Below, in pieces: positions 11,972 through 23,282 of a stretch of DNA of 64,000 nt. Source of the DNA: Chelonoidis abingdonii (Eukaryota; Chordata; Testudines; Testudinidae); NCBI RefSeq assembly GCF_003597395.2, contig NC_133790.1, positions 21,644,967 through 21,708,966 on the forward strand. The letters run 5' to 3'. The notes beneath the pieces are model-generated. The model saw only the letters and a program-made list of their open reading frames with translations, did not search any database and was not told the origin of the DNA. A program made the translations under genes and the position numbers. Each line of letters begins with the position of its first letter. Positions within the stretch are counted from its first letter, which is position 1.

Positions 11972-12197
11972 AGATCATGAAGATAACAGACAACAAAGGT
12001 GGTATGCGGAGGAGGGAGTAGGGCTAAAATAAACAAAAATGTGAATATTAGACAGCAAGCATATCAAGTCTTGTATTTTTAGTTAGATCATGAAGATAAC
12101 AGACAACAAAGGTGGTATGCAGAGGAGGGATTAGGGCTAAAATAAACAAAAATGTGAATATCAGACAGCAAGCATATCAAGTCTTGTATTTTTAGTT
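11972..12197. repeat. Tandem duplication, 2 copies of 113 bp
   Basis: Copy 1 is 11972-12084 and copy 2 is 12085-12197. They differ at only three positions that I can see (GCGGAGG/GCAGAGG, GAGTAGG/GATTAGG, ATATTAG/ATATCAG), so the duplication is recent. The unit has no known repeat. Confidence 0.95.
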
Positions 12198-13545
12198 AGA
12201 AACTGAAGTAGGGTAAGAGGACAGGAGTGGACACTCCATGAATGGAAATCAGTGGTGGAAAACAAAAGCAAAATCAGGGTTTGAGAAGGATTTGGAGGAA
12301 GATGAAGATGTTCAGTGGTTGTTGCAATTATAGGGAGCAATGTGGAAAGAGGCACCAAGTCGAGAGTGGAAGGAATCAGGAAAAGGGAACAACAAAACAA
12401 GAAGAATGGTCACAAGGAAGGGGTTGATTAGTGGCATGTAGTCCAGCATAAAGCAGCCATGTAAGGGCTAGGCATAATCTACCCTTTAATAATATATTAC
12501 TTAAATTCAATGTATACAAAGAGTCATATGATTGGATAGGAAAGAAGTAGATTTTCTAAGAAGAACTAAAGGAAGGGGATAAACTTAAGTGGAAAGACAC
12601 TCAGCAGCACAAAAGCAGCGGAAGTAAAGGTGAGGAGAAAGCAAAGGCTAGGGTCAAACCTCTAGGTACAATTCAGAGTTAGTGAATTGATCACTAATGT
12701 ATAACAGTTCCAGCACAGATATCTGAAATTCTAAAATGAATTTCAGGGGTAAGTTCCAGCTTTCAATAAACATTTATTTTTATGCTATATTGATTCTACC
12801 AGATGTCAGATGTTGGGAGCCAACAGCTGAGCAACAGCTCAGACTATTATTATTATTATGTTTTACACAGATATTCAGTGAGATGAATGTAATCAATTTA
12901 CTAATAAATGTAAGGTGAACCCAGTCATACAGTAGTTCTTCAGTTCTTAGCCCCGAACAAGAAATCTGCTACCAAAATGAATGGTCTAAATAGATTTCTC
13001 TCTTTAATCCTCACGTATATAATTTGATTCTATTATATTATGCACACAGTCTCTTTTGTATTCCACTTTATATGTAATCTATGTCTAATACATGGTGCAC
13101 AAAAACAAATACAATATGAAATATATATTAACATATACATGTATATTCACACTGTATTTATAGTCTGCTATATATACATTTATGTGCTCATGAATTTATA
13201 AAGTGCTGCTTCTGTTGTGTCCCCTTTATGGGTTTTCTGTTGTTCAGAAAACAAAAGAGCATGAGGGGTTTCAAAGACAATTTGCCTTTTTAAAAGTGGA
13301 CCACGATGTTTTTGTAATATTTATCACATAGTCAAAATTTTGGTTCTCTGGCCATATTGGAAGTGTTGGTAAATCCCTTTTTATCTCTGGGATACTGAGG
13401 TTCCCACTTACTAAAACCATTTCTAAAGGTAAGGTTGGGGGGAGGAACTGAACAACCTTTCTTAAGTCTCTCAAGGACAAACCACAGGAACATCAGTCTT
13501 CAATATTAACTGTGACAACAGCATTAGGTTACAGAGTTTAGTCAC
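12198..13545. other. Non-coding AT-rich stretch
   Basis: A short TTA run lies near 12847 and a low-complexity TA-rich zone at 13060-13200. No gene or transposon ends seen. Confidence 0.6.
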
Positions 13546-13548
13546 TTA

Positions 13549-13844
13549 GGCCTTATCTACACTACCGGGGTAAGTCAACCTAAGTTACACTACTCCAGCT
13601 ATGTGAATAACGTAATTGGAGTCGATGTAGCTTAGGTTGTCTTACTGCAGTGTCTTCATTGCACTGCATCAACGTGAGACGCTCTCCCGTCGACTTACCT
13701 TACTCTTCTTGGGGAGCTGGAGTACAGGATTCAACCGGAGAGCACTCTGCCATCGATTTAGTGGGTCTTCACTAGACCCGTGAAATCAATACCTGCTGCA
13801 TCAATAGCAGCAGCGTTGATCTCCCTGGTAGTGAAGAAAAGCCC
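13549..13844. mobile_element. Harbinger-type MITE with TTA target duplication
   Basis: Ends GGCCTTATCTACACTACC (left) and, reverse-complemented, GGGCTTTTCTTCACTACC (right), flanked by TTA at 13546-13548 and 13845-13847. A three-base TTA duplication with GGGC-type ends is the PIF/Harbinger signature. It is 296 bp and non-coding. Confidence 0.85.
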
Positions 13845-13847
13845 TTA

Positions 13848-14489
13848 GTGTACCTTTGCCAGGGTTACATCACCTAGTCTTTCTGTCAATGGACAAAAGC
13901 TGAGATTCCATATGACCAGCTTGTCTCCCCAGAAGGAAGGTTAAGAGGACAATCCATTTCTTCAGAACTATCCTATATACTGTTTAGTACTCCCTGCCAA
14001 CATTTCCTTTATCTTTCTTTTGAGCTGTGAAAAGTGGGCAGAGTACAAACATACAAAACTCTGCATGAATATAAACCGAAAACTTCCCCTTCCTTATGGA
14101 TGGGAAGACAGAATTCCCAACTCCAGGCTCTCTTTCCAGAACTACCTACTTCAGGTCTCCCTGCTACAGCTGCTTCTATAACCCTTCTATTTCCAACACA
14201 TCCAGGGCAACTCTATAGCATTCCTTCCTCAGACAATTGTGTTGCAGCTCCTGTTCTACTTTTCATTCACAGTTACCCAGAAATAAGATGAATGTAGTTC
14301 ACTTTTTCTTCAACATATATTATTAATCAGTTTCTGTTATTTTCAGTAGCTATGACAAATATACTGTTCTATACATTGTATGCTAATCTTCACATTTCTC
14401 AATGCTTTTGTAGGTTTCAGCTGCTGTAGTAATAGGAAGGTTTCTGTTGACCAGGAAATCCTTTCCCACAAATTAAGTGAGATTTTAGA
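13848..14489. other. Non-coding stretch
   Basis: Nothing recognisable; only a short chance ORF near 14034. Confidence 0.55.
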
Positions 14490-14491
14490 CC

Positions 14492-14722
14492 ATGTCTACA
14501 CTACCACTTATGTCAGCAAAACTTATGTCGCTCAGGGGTGTGAAAAAACATGTCAGGGGGAGAGCTTCTCCCACCGACATAGTTACTGCCACTCATTGGG
14601 GGAGGTTTAATTATGTCAATGGGAGAGCTCTCGCCTGTCAGCATAGGGCAGCTACATGAGAGATATTACAGCGGTGCAGCTGCATTGGTACAGCTGTGCC
14701 GCTGTAAGGTCAAATCTTGTGT
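14492..14722. mobile_element. Harbinger-type MITE, right end degraded
   Basis: The left end GACCATGTCTACACTACC follows a TTA. The interior contains TTATGTCGCTCAGGGGTGTG and the mirrored block TTATGTCAATGGGAGAGC. It ends with GTGCCGCTGTAAGG near 14710, and a CR1 3' end follows directly. The right inverted end is missing or unrecognisable. Confidence 0.6.
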
Positions 14723-14725
14723 CCT

Positions 14726-15215
14726 ATAGAACCATAGAATATCAGGGTTGGAAAGGACCTCAGGATGTCAGCTAGTCCTACCCCCTGCTCAAAGCAGGAC
14801 CAATCCCCAACTAAATCATCCCAGCCAGGGCTTTGTCAAGCCTGACCTTAAAAACCTCTAAGGAAGGATATTCCACCACCTCCCTAGGTAACCCATTCCA
14901 GTACTTCACCACCCTCCTAGTGAAGAAGTTTTTCCTAATATCCAACCTAAACCTCCCCCACTGCAGCTGGAGACCATTACTCCTTGTTGTGTCATCTGCT
15001 TCCACTGAGAACAGTCTAGATCCATCCTCTTTGGAACCCCCTTTCAGGTAGTTGAAAGCAGCTATCAAATCCCACCTCATTCTTCTCTTCTGCAGACAAA
15101 GTAGTCCCAGTTCCCTCAGCCTTTCCTCATAAATCATGTGCTCCAACTCCCTAATCTGCACTTGTCCTTGTTGAACCTCATCAGATTTCTTTTGAGCCAA
15201 TCCTCTAAATCTCAT
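14726..15215 (-). mobile_element. CR1 LINE 3' end with ORF2 C-terminus (minus strand)
   Basis: The frame open from 15215 down to 14811 reads as the C-terminal end of CR1 ORF2. It includes the [20 protein letters not shown] block, [20 protein letters not shown] and the closing [12 protein letters not shown]. This is followed (14811 to 14726) by the short 3' UTR ending in ATAGAATATCAGGGTTGG. About 130 codons without a stop make this one of the better preserved, and so probably younger, CR1 tails here. It is 5'-truncated, so no reverse-transcriptase core is present. Confidence 0.9.
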
Positions 15216-15244
15216 TCTCTCTCACTTCCAGTCATATTTTTTTT

Positions 15245-15660
15245 ATGTATCACAAGCCGGGGTCCTTCAATACTTCCCATCATGGCAGGGGTTGTGTGTG
15301 CCCACATTCTCCACTTTCCCTCTTTTCTCATTTTCCCTTAAACCCTCCTTTTACCTCATATCAAGACTTTCAGTTTTCCTCCCCATGTCGGGGGGCTCTG
15401 TGTGATCCCCAAGTCCTCCCATGTCAAGGGCTCTGTGTACCTCCCTTTCCCACATCCAGGGTTCCATGTTCTCTCCCCCCATGTCAGGGGCTGCATGTAT
15501 GCCCCTTATTCCCTCCTTCCTCCTGTTCCAGGGTCCCCCAATCCTTTCCCTCCAGGGGTTTTATGTGCCCCGCCCCAAAAGTCCCTATATCAGGGTCTCC
15601 CAATCCCCACCCCTCCCAGCCAAATCCCCCTCCCTCCCCAAATCAGGGGAGAAATGCTCA
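15245..15660. repeat. C-rich degenerate minisatellite-like zone
   Basis: Irregular copies of a phrase like CATGTCAGGGGCTCTGTGTG plus CCCC-rich spacer occur near 15284, 15384, 15420, 15480 and 15550, at uneven spacing. The overlapping proline-rich frames are a consequence of the base composition. Confidence 0.6.
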
Positions 15661-15750
15661 CTGATGCCTAGAGCATTTCCTGAAATTTTGCAATTAATCA
15701 GATGCAATATTCAAAATTTCTCACTTTACAGCCAGAGAAACATCATCAAG

Positions 15751-15920
15751 GTGAGTGGGTGAGGTAATATCTTTTATTGGACCAGTTTCTGTTGGTGAGA
15801 GAGACAAGCTGAGCTTATCACTCTCACCAACATAAGCTGGTTCAATCAATAAAAGATATTACCTCACCCACTTCATCAAACATCCTGAGACCGACAGGGC
15901 TACAACAATTCATACATCTA
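15751..15920 (+). repeat. Inverted repeat of a retroelement-tail sequence
   Basis: GAGTGGGTGAGGTAATATC at 15751 onward is answered by GATATTACCTCACCCACTT near 15853-15872. The arms are about 30 bases and nearly perfect, with a loop of about 55 bases. The right side continues into CCTGAGACCGACAGGGCTAC, which resembles the end of a widespread reptile retroelement tail (possibly Penelope-like, from memory). Confidence 0.7.
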
Positions 15921-18349
15921 GCTGAGTGTAAGGCCTGCTCAGCCAAATTTTTTCAAATAATCTTCAAAAGACATACAGTAGCAAGTGATGGACAATGCCC
16001 ATACAAAAGAAGTCCTCTGTTACTCTCTTTTCCCACATACTAACAGCCAGAAAATGGAAAAAGGGAGATATTGGTCCTACCTTGTAAATTGCGTTTCTTT
16101 GAAGAATACCTGTTTGCAGTCTGTGCTATGCCTAGCAGTACCACAAAATTAAGTCCAGTTGGACTTTATGAGGTAGATCTAGGGAGCACCTATTGCCACT
16201 GTCCTGGCACTGGCCCAAGGACTCTACAGCCAAAGGCCTCATCTATGGTTGCACAGACATTAGCTCTGTAATGTTGAGTACATATGCAGACTGACTTCTA
16301 GATATCAGGTTGGCACATTTCTTCCACTGAGAAATATTCTCTTTCTCCTCAGGATATGACTGGCAAGTGTCAGAGCTAATGAGTCACAAAAAGAATTGCT
16401 TTCATTTAACAATGAACAAGAAACTAACTATTAATTAAAGGGAAAAATAGACCCCTGCAGCCCTCTTTGTAGACACTTCAAATGCAGAGGTGGTGTGCAA
16501 AATGTGATTCATTTTCCCACCCCTTGCATGTGTTCTGCCTTTAGTCTTGGCACCTCCTACATGGAGCAGACCACCTGCCTTGTCTCTCTCTATGCAAATG
16601 TGCTTGGTCTTGTCAGGTCTCCCTTCTCTCTCTGGGATACTGAGGTTCCTACTGAGCGAGAGAGGAAGAAGGCGCATAATGGGAAATGTTCAAAAATGAC
16701 TAAGTGACTTAGGAGCACAAATACCATTAAAAGTCACACTCCAAACTCATTCTACAGTGACTGAAGAGATGTGGTTGCTGCTTGGATCTCACCACTATTG
16801 TTACAGTTTCTGCCCAGTTGTGAAGTACAAGAATGTAAGTGAGTGAGGGCTGCTGGAAGAAGGTGCTATACTGAATATCAGTTTGCACACCTACTATATA
16901 CGGGCATGCACATACATATACCCTATTTATTTATCCACCCACACACAAACACTTGCCAATATGCATGAAGACACCCACTCAGTACCTATGCCTACATTCT
17001 ATGGTATATACAGTGGACACATTTGCACACATACAATCTGAAAAACACCCCAAACCTAGTAACCAGCTAGGGCAGGTGACCTACAATAATCTAGAAACAA
17101 AGAGCAGAAGCCCCAGCTGCATATGACGGGATCCTCACAAAGAAAACCCATCAAAATCAGTTTGTTTATTATTATTTCAAGAAATGTTTTGACTAAAGTT
17201 TCCCAGATATTGTTTATTGTGGGCCACATATTAATACGGAGGTCTGGCTAACGCCTCCTGTCCCACTCAAAATTGCACAAACCTATCCTCTTACCAATCA
17301 TATAACATCCTCTGACAATGACAGCAATTGTTTATGTGGAAAAGCAACAGAGGAAACTATTATAAAAGCACCTTTCGATAGGAAGTGCCAATCAATTTCA
17401 AAATATTTAAAGGAAATCCATCCTCAACTGTAGTGGTGGGAACATGGCACTATCAAAGATAATTTGGAAACTACCAGTGTCGTCATTATTTTAAAGAAAA
17501 TGCCCTGCCCAACAGTAGACAGATAGGTGTAAGATTATATCTACACAAAGAAGCAAAGCTGTAGAACAAGTAGCAGAGCTGTAATATAGTAAGCTTCCTC
17601 CCTTGATGATTTCCTGTAGACTCTCACTGTTCCCATTATGGAAAGCTCTGCAGATAATAACTGAATCTGGCAGCATTAAACAGAAATATAAGGGACCTTT
17701 GGTCTTAGTCAGATACAGTATAGGATGACAGTGGCAATACTATGAACATTTTATCACGTATAATCCCAGTGGCCATCCAAAAAGTTGTAGTGTTATCAGT
17801 GGCTCTTGTGGACTATCGCTGTTTCTTCATTGGAAAGTTAACTTGAGTTACCTAACTCAGGTTTAACTGCTCTCAAATTAGCCTAGCTCGACAGAATGGC
17901 CACACTGCAAAGTAAAACTTGAGCTTCACAGAGTGATTTTACTAGCAGCTGAGGAACTGTGCTAACTCGAGCTGTAGCCTATACCCTCTGATAGCCAGCC
18001 AGCTGGAGTTAAATGTATCACCCACAAGAGTTTGTGTGTGGGGAAAGGATCAATTTAGGAGCAACACTGGAGTTTCTCTCAAATTAACTCTGTAGTCAAG
18101 ATAAACTAAACTAAAATAAGACAAAGAGATTTAAATGGGAGAAACATTCTAACAGACTACTGAACATTCTCCATTTTTTCAGCTGTGCACTGAAACAGTG
18201 ATTCATATCGACTAGGCCTGCTTGATTAAATTAAACGTGGTCCTGTAGTAGAGTGGCAGAATCTAGGACTCTACTGTTCTCTGAGTCATCCTGATTTCAG
18301 GTGCTTGAACCATGGACAGATGTGCAGAGGTTTGTAGGTGTTCCATGGG
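15921..18349. other. Non-coding stretch
   Basis: Nothing recognisable apart from a possible decayed MITE at 17815-18010, where TTAACTTGAGTTACC-like words recur. I could not find paired ends. Confidence 0.5.
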
Positions 18350-18712
18350 AATTCAGAAATAGCTTGTTTCTAAATTCATTCAGTTTCAGCAAGAAAAATA
18401 GAAATAATCAAAATGTTTCATTTCAAAAATTCCAAAATTAAGTTCAGTCCTGGTTCCCAAGATTTGAGGCTCTTGGCTCAGCCAGGGCACTCAGGATTTC
18501 AGTTCCGTGGCAGGGAGCCTGGAAGCCCTAGGGTCATCTGCAGCTTGCCAGGAAAGCCGGCAGGAAACCACGCAGGTTTCCAATGGAAACCTTCCTGTAT
18601 TTCTGTAGAAGTTAGTCAAAACCCAAATGTTTCTACAAAAATTTTGGTTTTGACAAATCTGAATTTTTCCACAAAATGCTATTTCATCAGAAAATTTCCA
18701 ACCAGCACTAAT
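18350..18712. repeat. Unclassified interspersed repeat
   Basis: A stretch with AAATGTTTCATTTC, TTTTGGTTTTGACAA and a terminal AAAATTTCCAACCAGCA. Similar words recur near 26.7-26.9 kb. I recognise the style from reptile genomes but cannot name the class or prove its ends. The open frame here is not gene-like. Confidence 0.4.
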
Positions 18713-19189
18713 TATGGCCCCTATCTTATCTGTATAGGTTCTGTGGATACTGTGCCCATCAACATGGTTTTATAAAAATAGTTTACAAATGAATTAAAGT
18801 AAACACAGGAAGATCTCTCTCACTACCCTTCCTCAATTTTTTATATTGGGTTTTTGTTTTAAAATAGTCTATCTTGGTGGGGCTATTGGGGAAAGGCTGG
18901 ATTGGAGAAGTGGCCAGTGAAATTGTGAATGAGCAGTGGTTCATGAGACACATTATATGTGAGGCCCACACCGTGAAAAAGTTTGAGAATTAGTACAGCG
19001 TTGTGCTCATCTATCAAGGAGTCAGAGTTGTACAGAGGGAATGATAGGCCTTGATACTTTGCAGCTTGGAAGCAGATGGTTGTCAAAGTGGAGGCTATTT
19101 TCTGGCAAGACAAAATAATGTGTGATAATTAAGTGAGGGACTACTTGCACCTCCATAGGGCTTCAAAATACATGAAGCCTGCTGCCTGT
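18713..19189. other. Non-coding stretch
   Basis: Nothing recognisable. Confidence 0.5.
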
Positions 19190-19260
19190 AATCAGAGAAT
19201 CAAAGATTAGGGTTGGAAGAGATCTCACTATTGTCCAACAGAATCTGTTTGGAATTTTAC
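19190..19260 (-). mobile_element. CR1 LINE 3' tip (minus strand)
   Basis: AATCAGAGAATCAAAGATTAGG followed by GGTTGGAAGAGATCTCAC is the reversed CR1 3' end. Only about 70 bases remain. Confidence 0.6.
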
Positions 19261-19636
19261 TCTGAATTAGACATAGATTGGGTAATGAAAAGGTAAACTT
19301 TACATTGTGCTTCATTCCTCTAATGAGACAAAAGTTTTCATCCCATTATTTTCTAGGCAGATTGGGAGAAATACAAGATGGCATTTAGCCACTGATAACA
19401 TTCGCATTAATACATACCTTCCCTTAGGAAGGATATGGCCAGGTGATTCCCCAACATCCACTGCACATATACTGTAGTCCATGATTCTTCGCAATTGAGA
19501 GACAGACCCTGCCTTGTCATTCTGTGACATCCAATCTTTTCCCTTCTCAATTCTGCTAGTCTAGTCACCCAAGTTATCTGCTCTTTAATTCCTCGTGGGA
19601 CATTCTAAAAGAGAAATAGCACTATCCAAGTTTAAT

Positions 19637-19780
19637 CATAGAATCATAGACTTTAAGGTCAGAAGGGACCATTATGATCATCTAGTCTGACCTCCTGCAC
19701 AACACAGGCCACAGAGTCTCACCCACCCACTCCTGTATCAAACCTGTGTCTGAGCCATTGAAGTCCTCTTTTGTTTACTC
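19637..19780 (-). mobile_element. CR1 LINE 3' end (minus strand)
   Basis: Starts with the ATCATAGAATCATAGAC octamer tail, then GGTCAGAAGGGACC, ATCATCTAGTCTGACC and the 3' UTR. It is short and 5'-truncated. Confidence 0.85.
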
Positions 19781-19829
19781 GATTCTCCTCTATGGAACAA
19801 ATCCCATCAGAGGAACAGGTGAAATTGCA

Positions 19830-20150
19830 TAGGAGTTCAGGAGTTGCCATACTGGATCAGTCCCATAATCCATTTTGTCTAGTATCCCATCTCCAGCAGT
19901 GTCCAGCACCAGATTTTTCAGAGAAAGGTGCAAGAAACTCCACAATAGGCAGATGTGAACAAAATTATGCTGTTACCAGAGTATTTCTTTTTATCACTTT
20001 TGAATTTGTCACCTTTTAATTTCATTAAATGTCCCCATGTTCTTATGTTATGAAACAAAGAAGTTCCTGATCTACCTTCTTTATTTTATATATATGTCCC
20101 CTCTTATTTATCTCCTTTCTATGATAAACAAACTCACTTTATCCTTTTCA
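19830..20150 (-). mobile_element. CR1-type LINE 3' fragment (minus strand)
   Basis: GTTGCCATACTGGATCAGTCC, CCAGATTTTTCAGAG and the later TCTTATGTTATGAAACAAAG are collinear with the CR1 subfamily seen at 7088. It belongs to a different subfamily from the tail just upstream, so two insertions lie next to each other. Confidence 0.65.
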
Positions 20151-20810
20151 TAATACTCAAGAAATTCTGGAGTTTCAGATTCAAGCCACCTATTTTACCT
20201 GAATACATATGAAACAGTTCATCAGAGCCAAACTCAGATACATTCCTGAACCTACCTCCTGCCCAGGATGTTCATCATCTCCAACCTAAGTAGTCACCAG
20301 GTATTGTGAAACAATGGTAACAGCATAATTTTTTTCTACATAAAGTGAGCGTCCACCATTATTGATGATTAATTCCTTGAGCAAGTAGCAAGCAGGCACT
20401 GAATATATGTATAAATAAAGGATTTTTCTAATATGTTTGTAGTATATAGAATTGAGAAGTATCCCTTTAAATAGTTTGAGAGTCCTCTAGTTTCTGTGTT
20501 TTAGAAACCAATGAGAGCAGTAGTATATATATGTAACTAGACCTTGGATGCTGTGTATATATAATAAACATCGTTGTTGGGAACCCCACAGTTCTCATGT
20601 GGCTTTGTTATATTATTATTGTTGTGTATAATACAAAAGACAACACTGGTATCTAACTATTACTTTATCATCACAGAGAAAAATCAAACTGCTAAATGTT
20701 TTCCTATATAGAAGCTATATGAAGAACATTAAGAATTTATTCAATAGTCCTTAAACCTGATAAAAATCATTCTTTCATGATGCAAAGAGAGCTCTAGTCT
20801 GTACTTTCTC
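20151..20810. other. Non-coding AT-rich stretch
   Basis: Nothing recognisable. Confidence 0.5.
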
Positions 20811-20980
20811 TTGGCCGGTCTACACTATAACCTTAAGTAAACCTATGTTAGGTGGACTTACAGCTACCACAGTAATTACTGTGATGGTTCATGTCCACAA
20901 CACACCCTTTCTTCTGTCATTGGTGCGCATTCTCACCAGAAGTGCTTCCACTGACTTAAGAGGGGCAGTGTAGGGGGCTG
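20811..20980. mobile_element. Harbinger-type MITE fragment (left end)
   Basis: TTGGCCGGTCTACACTATAA is a Harbinger-like inverted end. The following TGGTGCGCATTCTCACCAG and GACTTAAGAGGGGCAGTGTA words match the body of such elements as I recall them. The right end is not seen; a minisatellite follows. Confidence 0.5.
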
Positions 20981-20993
20981 AGAGCCAGGAATG

Positions 20994-21225
20994 GGGCAGC
21001 CGCACCAGGCTTCTCCGCTCCCCGCTGGGAACTGGGCAACCGCACCGGGCTTCTCAGCTCCCCATTCCCAACTGGGAAAGGGACAGTCTCACTGGGCTTC
21101 TCCGCTCCTCGCTCCAAATGGGGCCGCCTCCCTGGGCTTCTCCACTGCCCACTGGGAACGGCGTAGCTGCACGAGGCTTCTTGGCTCCCCGCTCCCTACC
21201 AGGATGGGTCAGCTGCACTGGAAAC
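20994..21225. repeat. Minisatellite, period about 40 bp, five units
   Basis: The word GGCTTCT begins at 21009, 21049, 21095, 21135 and 21175, giving spacings of 40, 46, 40 and 40. Each unit has a CCGCTCCCCGCTCC-like middle and an ACTGGGAA-like end. Overlapping open frames on both strands come from the repeat. Confidence 0.85.
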
Positions 21226-21329
21226 CAGGTGCAGATCTCCCCCACAGGAGCGTGGCTGCCCCCCCCCAAGCTCTCAGCTCCAGGCACAGTAGCAATTGGA
21301 AGTGATCTGGCAAGACTGGTCAGTTTCAA

Positions 21330-22210
21330 TTACGATTTATTCATTTGCTGTGAAAAAGGCAAGAAAAGCACCATTATAAGTTAAAAATCTTTAAATAAAT
21401 TATATGGAAACATCTTTTATCCTTTAGCCTCTTTACTGCATTCTTTATTATCACAGACTGTTAGTGCTCTCTATGCTTATAGTTAGCTTGTACTTCAATC
21501 TTATATTCATCAGTTTAATTTATTTATTTCTGAAGATACTGGTACTTTATTTACACAGATGTTACAGGCATTTTGGAGGCTCCTGTGCATTATTTCCTCT
21601 TTCCCTGGGCTTGTCAACCCTGATGCACCAGAATTATGCTGAAACAAGAAATGGATAATTGTTATGCTATAAGAGCAGTTATAGATGAAAGTGCCATGCA
21701 TGACAACTATCTTTTTCTCTGATGGCACTAGAACCCATATGGTGTCCTCTCCACCTCCATTATATGGGCTTGGAAAAGTAAGAAATTCCAGGGAGGAGCA
21801 GCTCTGAGGCTTAAGAAACTATCCTGAAGGAGAAAATGTAAGGAACAGCCTTAGCAGGTATTGCAGCACATGTCAAACACTGCTGTCATCACACTCCTTT
21901 CTATAGTTTTCACTCTGGATGTTCTCTCTGACTGTTTGCTCAACCTCCACTGCTGCCCCCTTCCTCAGTCTTTTAATTTTAGCCTCACTCCAGCAGTCCT
22001 CCATCTTTCCCTCTCTCTTTCCTTCCTTTCCTGACCTTATGCCCCTTCTCTCTCTCCCGTCTATGTCCCCTCTCCCTTTCTTTGTCTTTCCTTCGAGCTA
22101 TTCTCCAAACAAGATGCCACTCACAGATGTGTGAAAAGAAAATTGTGGAACATGACATTAGCAAACCATCATTCTCCTTGTATGTTATATACCCCTTTCC
22201 CCTACCTTGT
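21330..22210. other. Non-coding stretch
   Basis: A CT-rich low-complexity zone lies at 21955-22095. Nothing else recognisable. Confidence 0.5.
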
Positions 22211-22214
22211 GTCT

Positions 22215-22345
22215 GTCTCATTTATCTTGACTGTAAACTCTTCAAGGAAGAGACTATTATGCTATGTTTACACAGTGCCTAGCACAATGGAAGCTCATTT
22301 TTGGTGGGCCCCAAGGTCATACCAGAATACAAAGAATAATAAAAA
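22215..22345 (+). repeat. L2-tail-type SINE/LINE remnant
   Basis: TTGACTGTAAACTCTTCAAGG, ACACAGTGCCTAGCACAATGG and a closing AATAATAAAAATAAT run follow the order of the L2-mobilised tails common in reptiles and monotremes. Strongly diverged. Confidence 0.55.
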
Positions 22346-23282
22346 TAATGTGAAGTGAGGAGTGGAGCTAGAAAAAACTATGGAAGATTAAACAGCACAT
22401 AAAAAGATTGTTCATGTATACAGAGAAAGACTTGCTGAAGACGCACTGTGGACCCTCATGGCATATCTTCTCCAACTCTGTTACTAGGGCTACCTCTGAT
22501 TTGGAGATGTGATCAGCTCACAGACGTTTTTGTCGTTAACAGTTTCTGGTGTGTTCTCTTTACTTTCTTAGAGAAAGTTAATGTGATGCTGCTGTTGTTT
22601 CTTCAGTGTTTCTGTAATGTATCAATATCACAGCTAATGGCATCAAAACAGCTGTCCCCTTTCACGTGATTGCATTTCAACAGTGTGCTGGCCTTGTACT
22701 GATGTCATTGGCTTAGCTGTCTTACCACACTGCTTCTCTTGTTGGGGAATCCTGCTTTAGGTATTTGTAACCTGTGCAGAAACGGTTTTGTGCAGCAAGA
22801 GGTTTTGCTAGCTTTCTTTTTATTGTAATGTTTCTTCTCCCTGGGAGGGAAATTCACTCCTGTGCAAAGTGTCAACACAACATGCTCAGCATACTTGACA
22901 TTTTACATGGTTTCAGAGGCAAAGTGGCTAAATGATGTAGCTGGCCTCTCTTGAGAAACTGAAGCTTAATTTCCATTGACCTCAGTGGCTAGATAATAAA
23001 CTGATGGCTGAATCTGCAACTGAATCTTCAGTAGTATCCATAGAGTTTCAAAAGGGTAGCTTATATTTTCTCTAGCCCGTCCAGGAAGAATCAGCCTACT
23101 GTAAGGGTGATCCCTCTGATGGCATAGAGCCATTTTAGGTGCTCTTTATTGGTAAAGCAGTGAAAAGAGGATGTGGGCAAAGGAAAGTGGGCATGGCCAG
23201 GCTGCCTTTGTGGCATGCCAGTGTTTGGTTGTGTTTTCAACTCCTTGTATGGTTTGCAACCCTTAAGTTGCTGTAACATGAC
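22346..23282. other. Non-coding stretch
   Basis: Nothing recognisable up to the hAT element at 23283. Confidence 0.5.

Noticed and set aside
15245..15762. Long proline-rich open frames on the plus strand
   Set aside because: They overlap in three frames, follow the C-rich repeated phrase, and show no domain. A composition artefact.
18413..18775. 120-codon plus-strand frame
   Set aside because: It lies in an interspersed repeat whose wording recurs near 26.8 kb, and has no domain.
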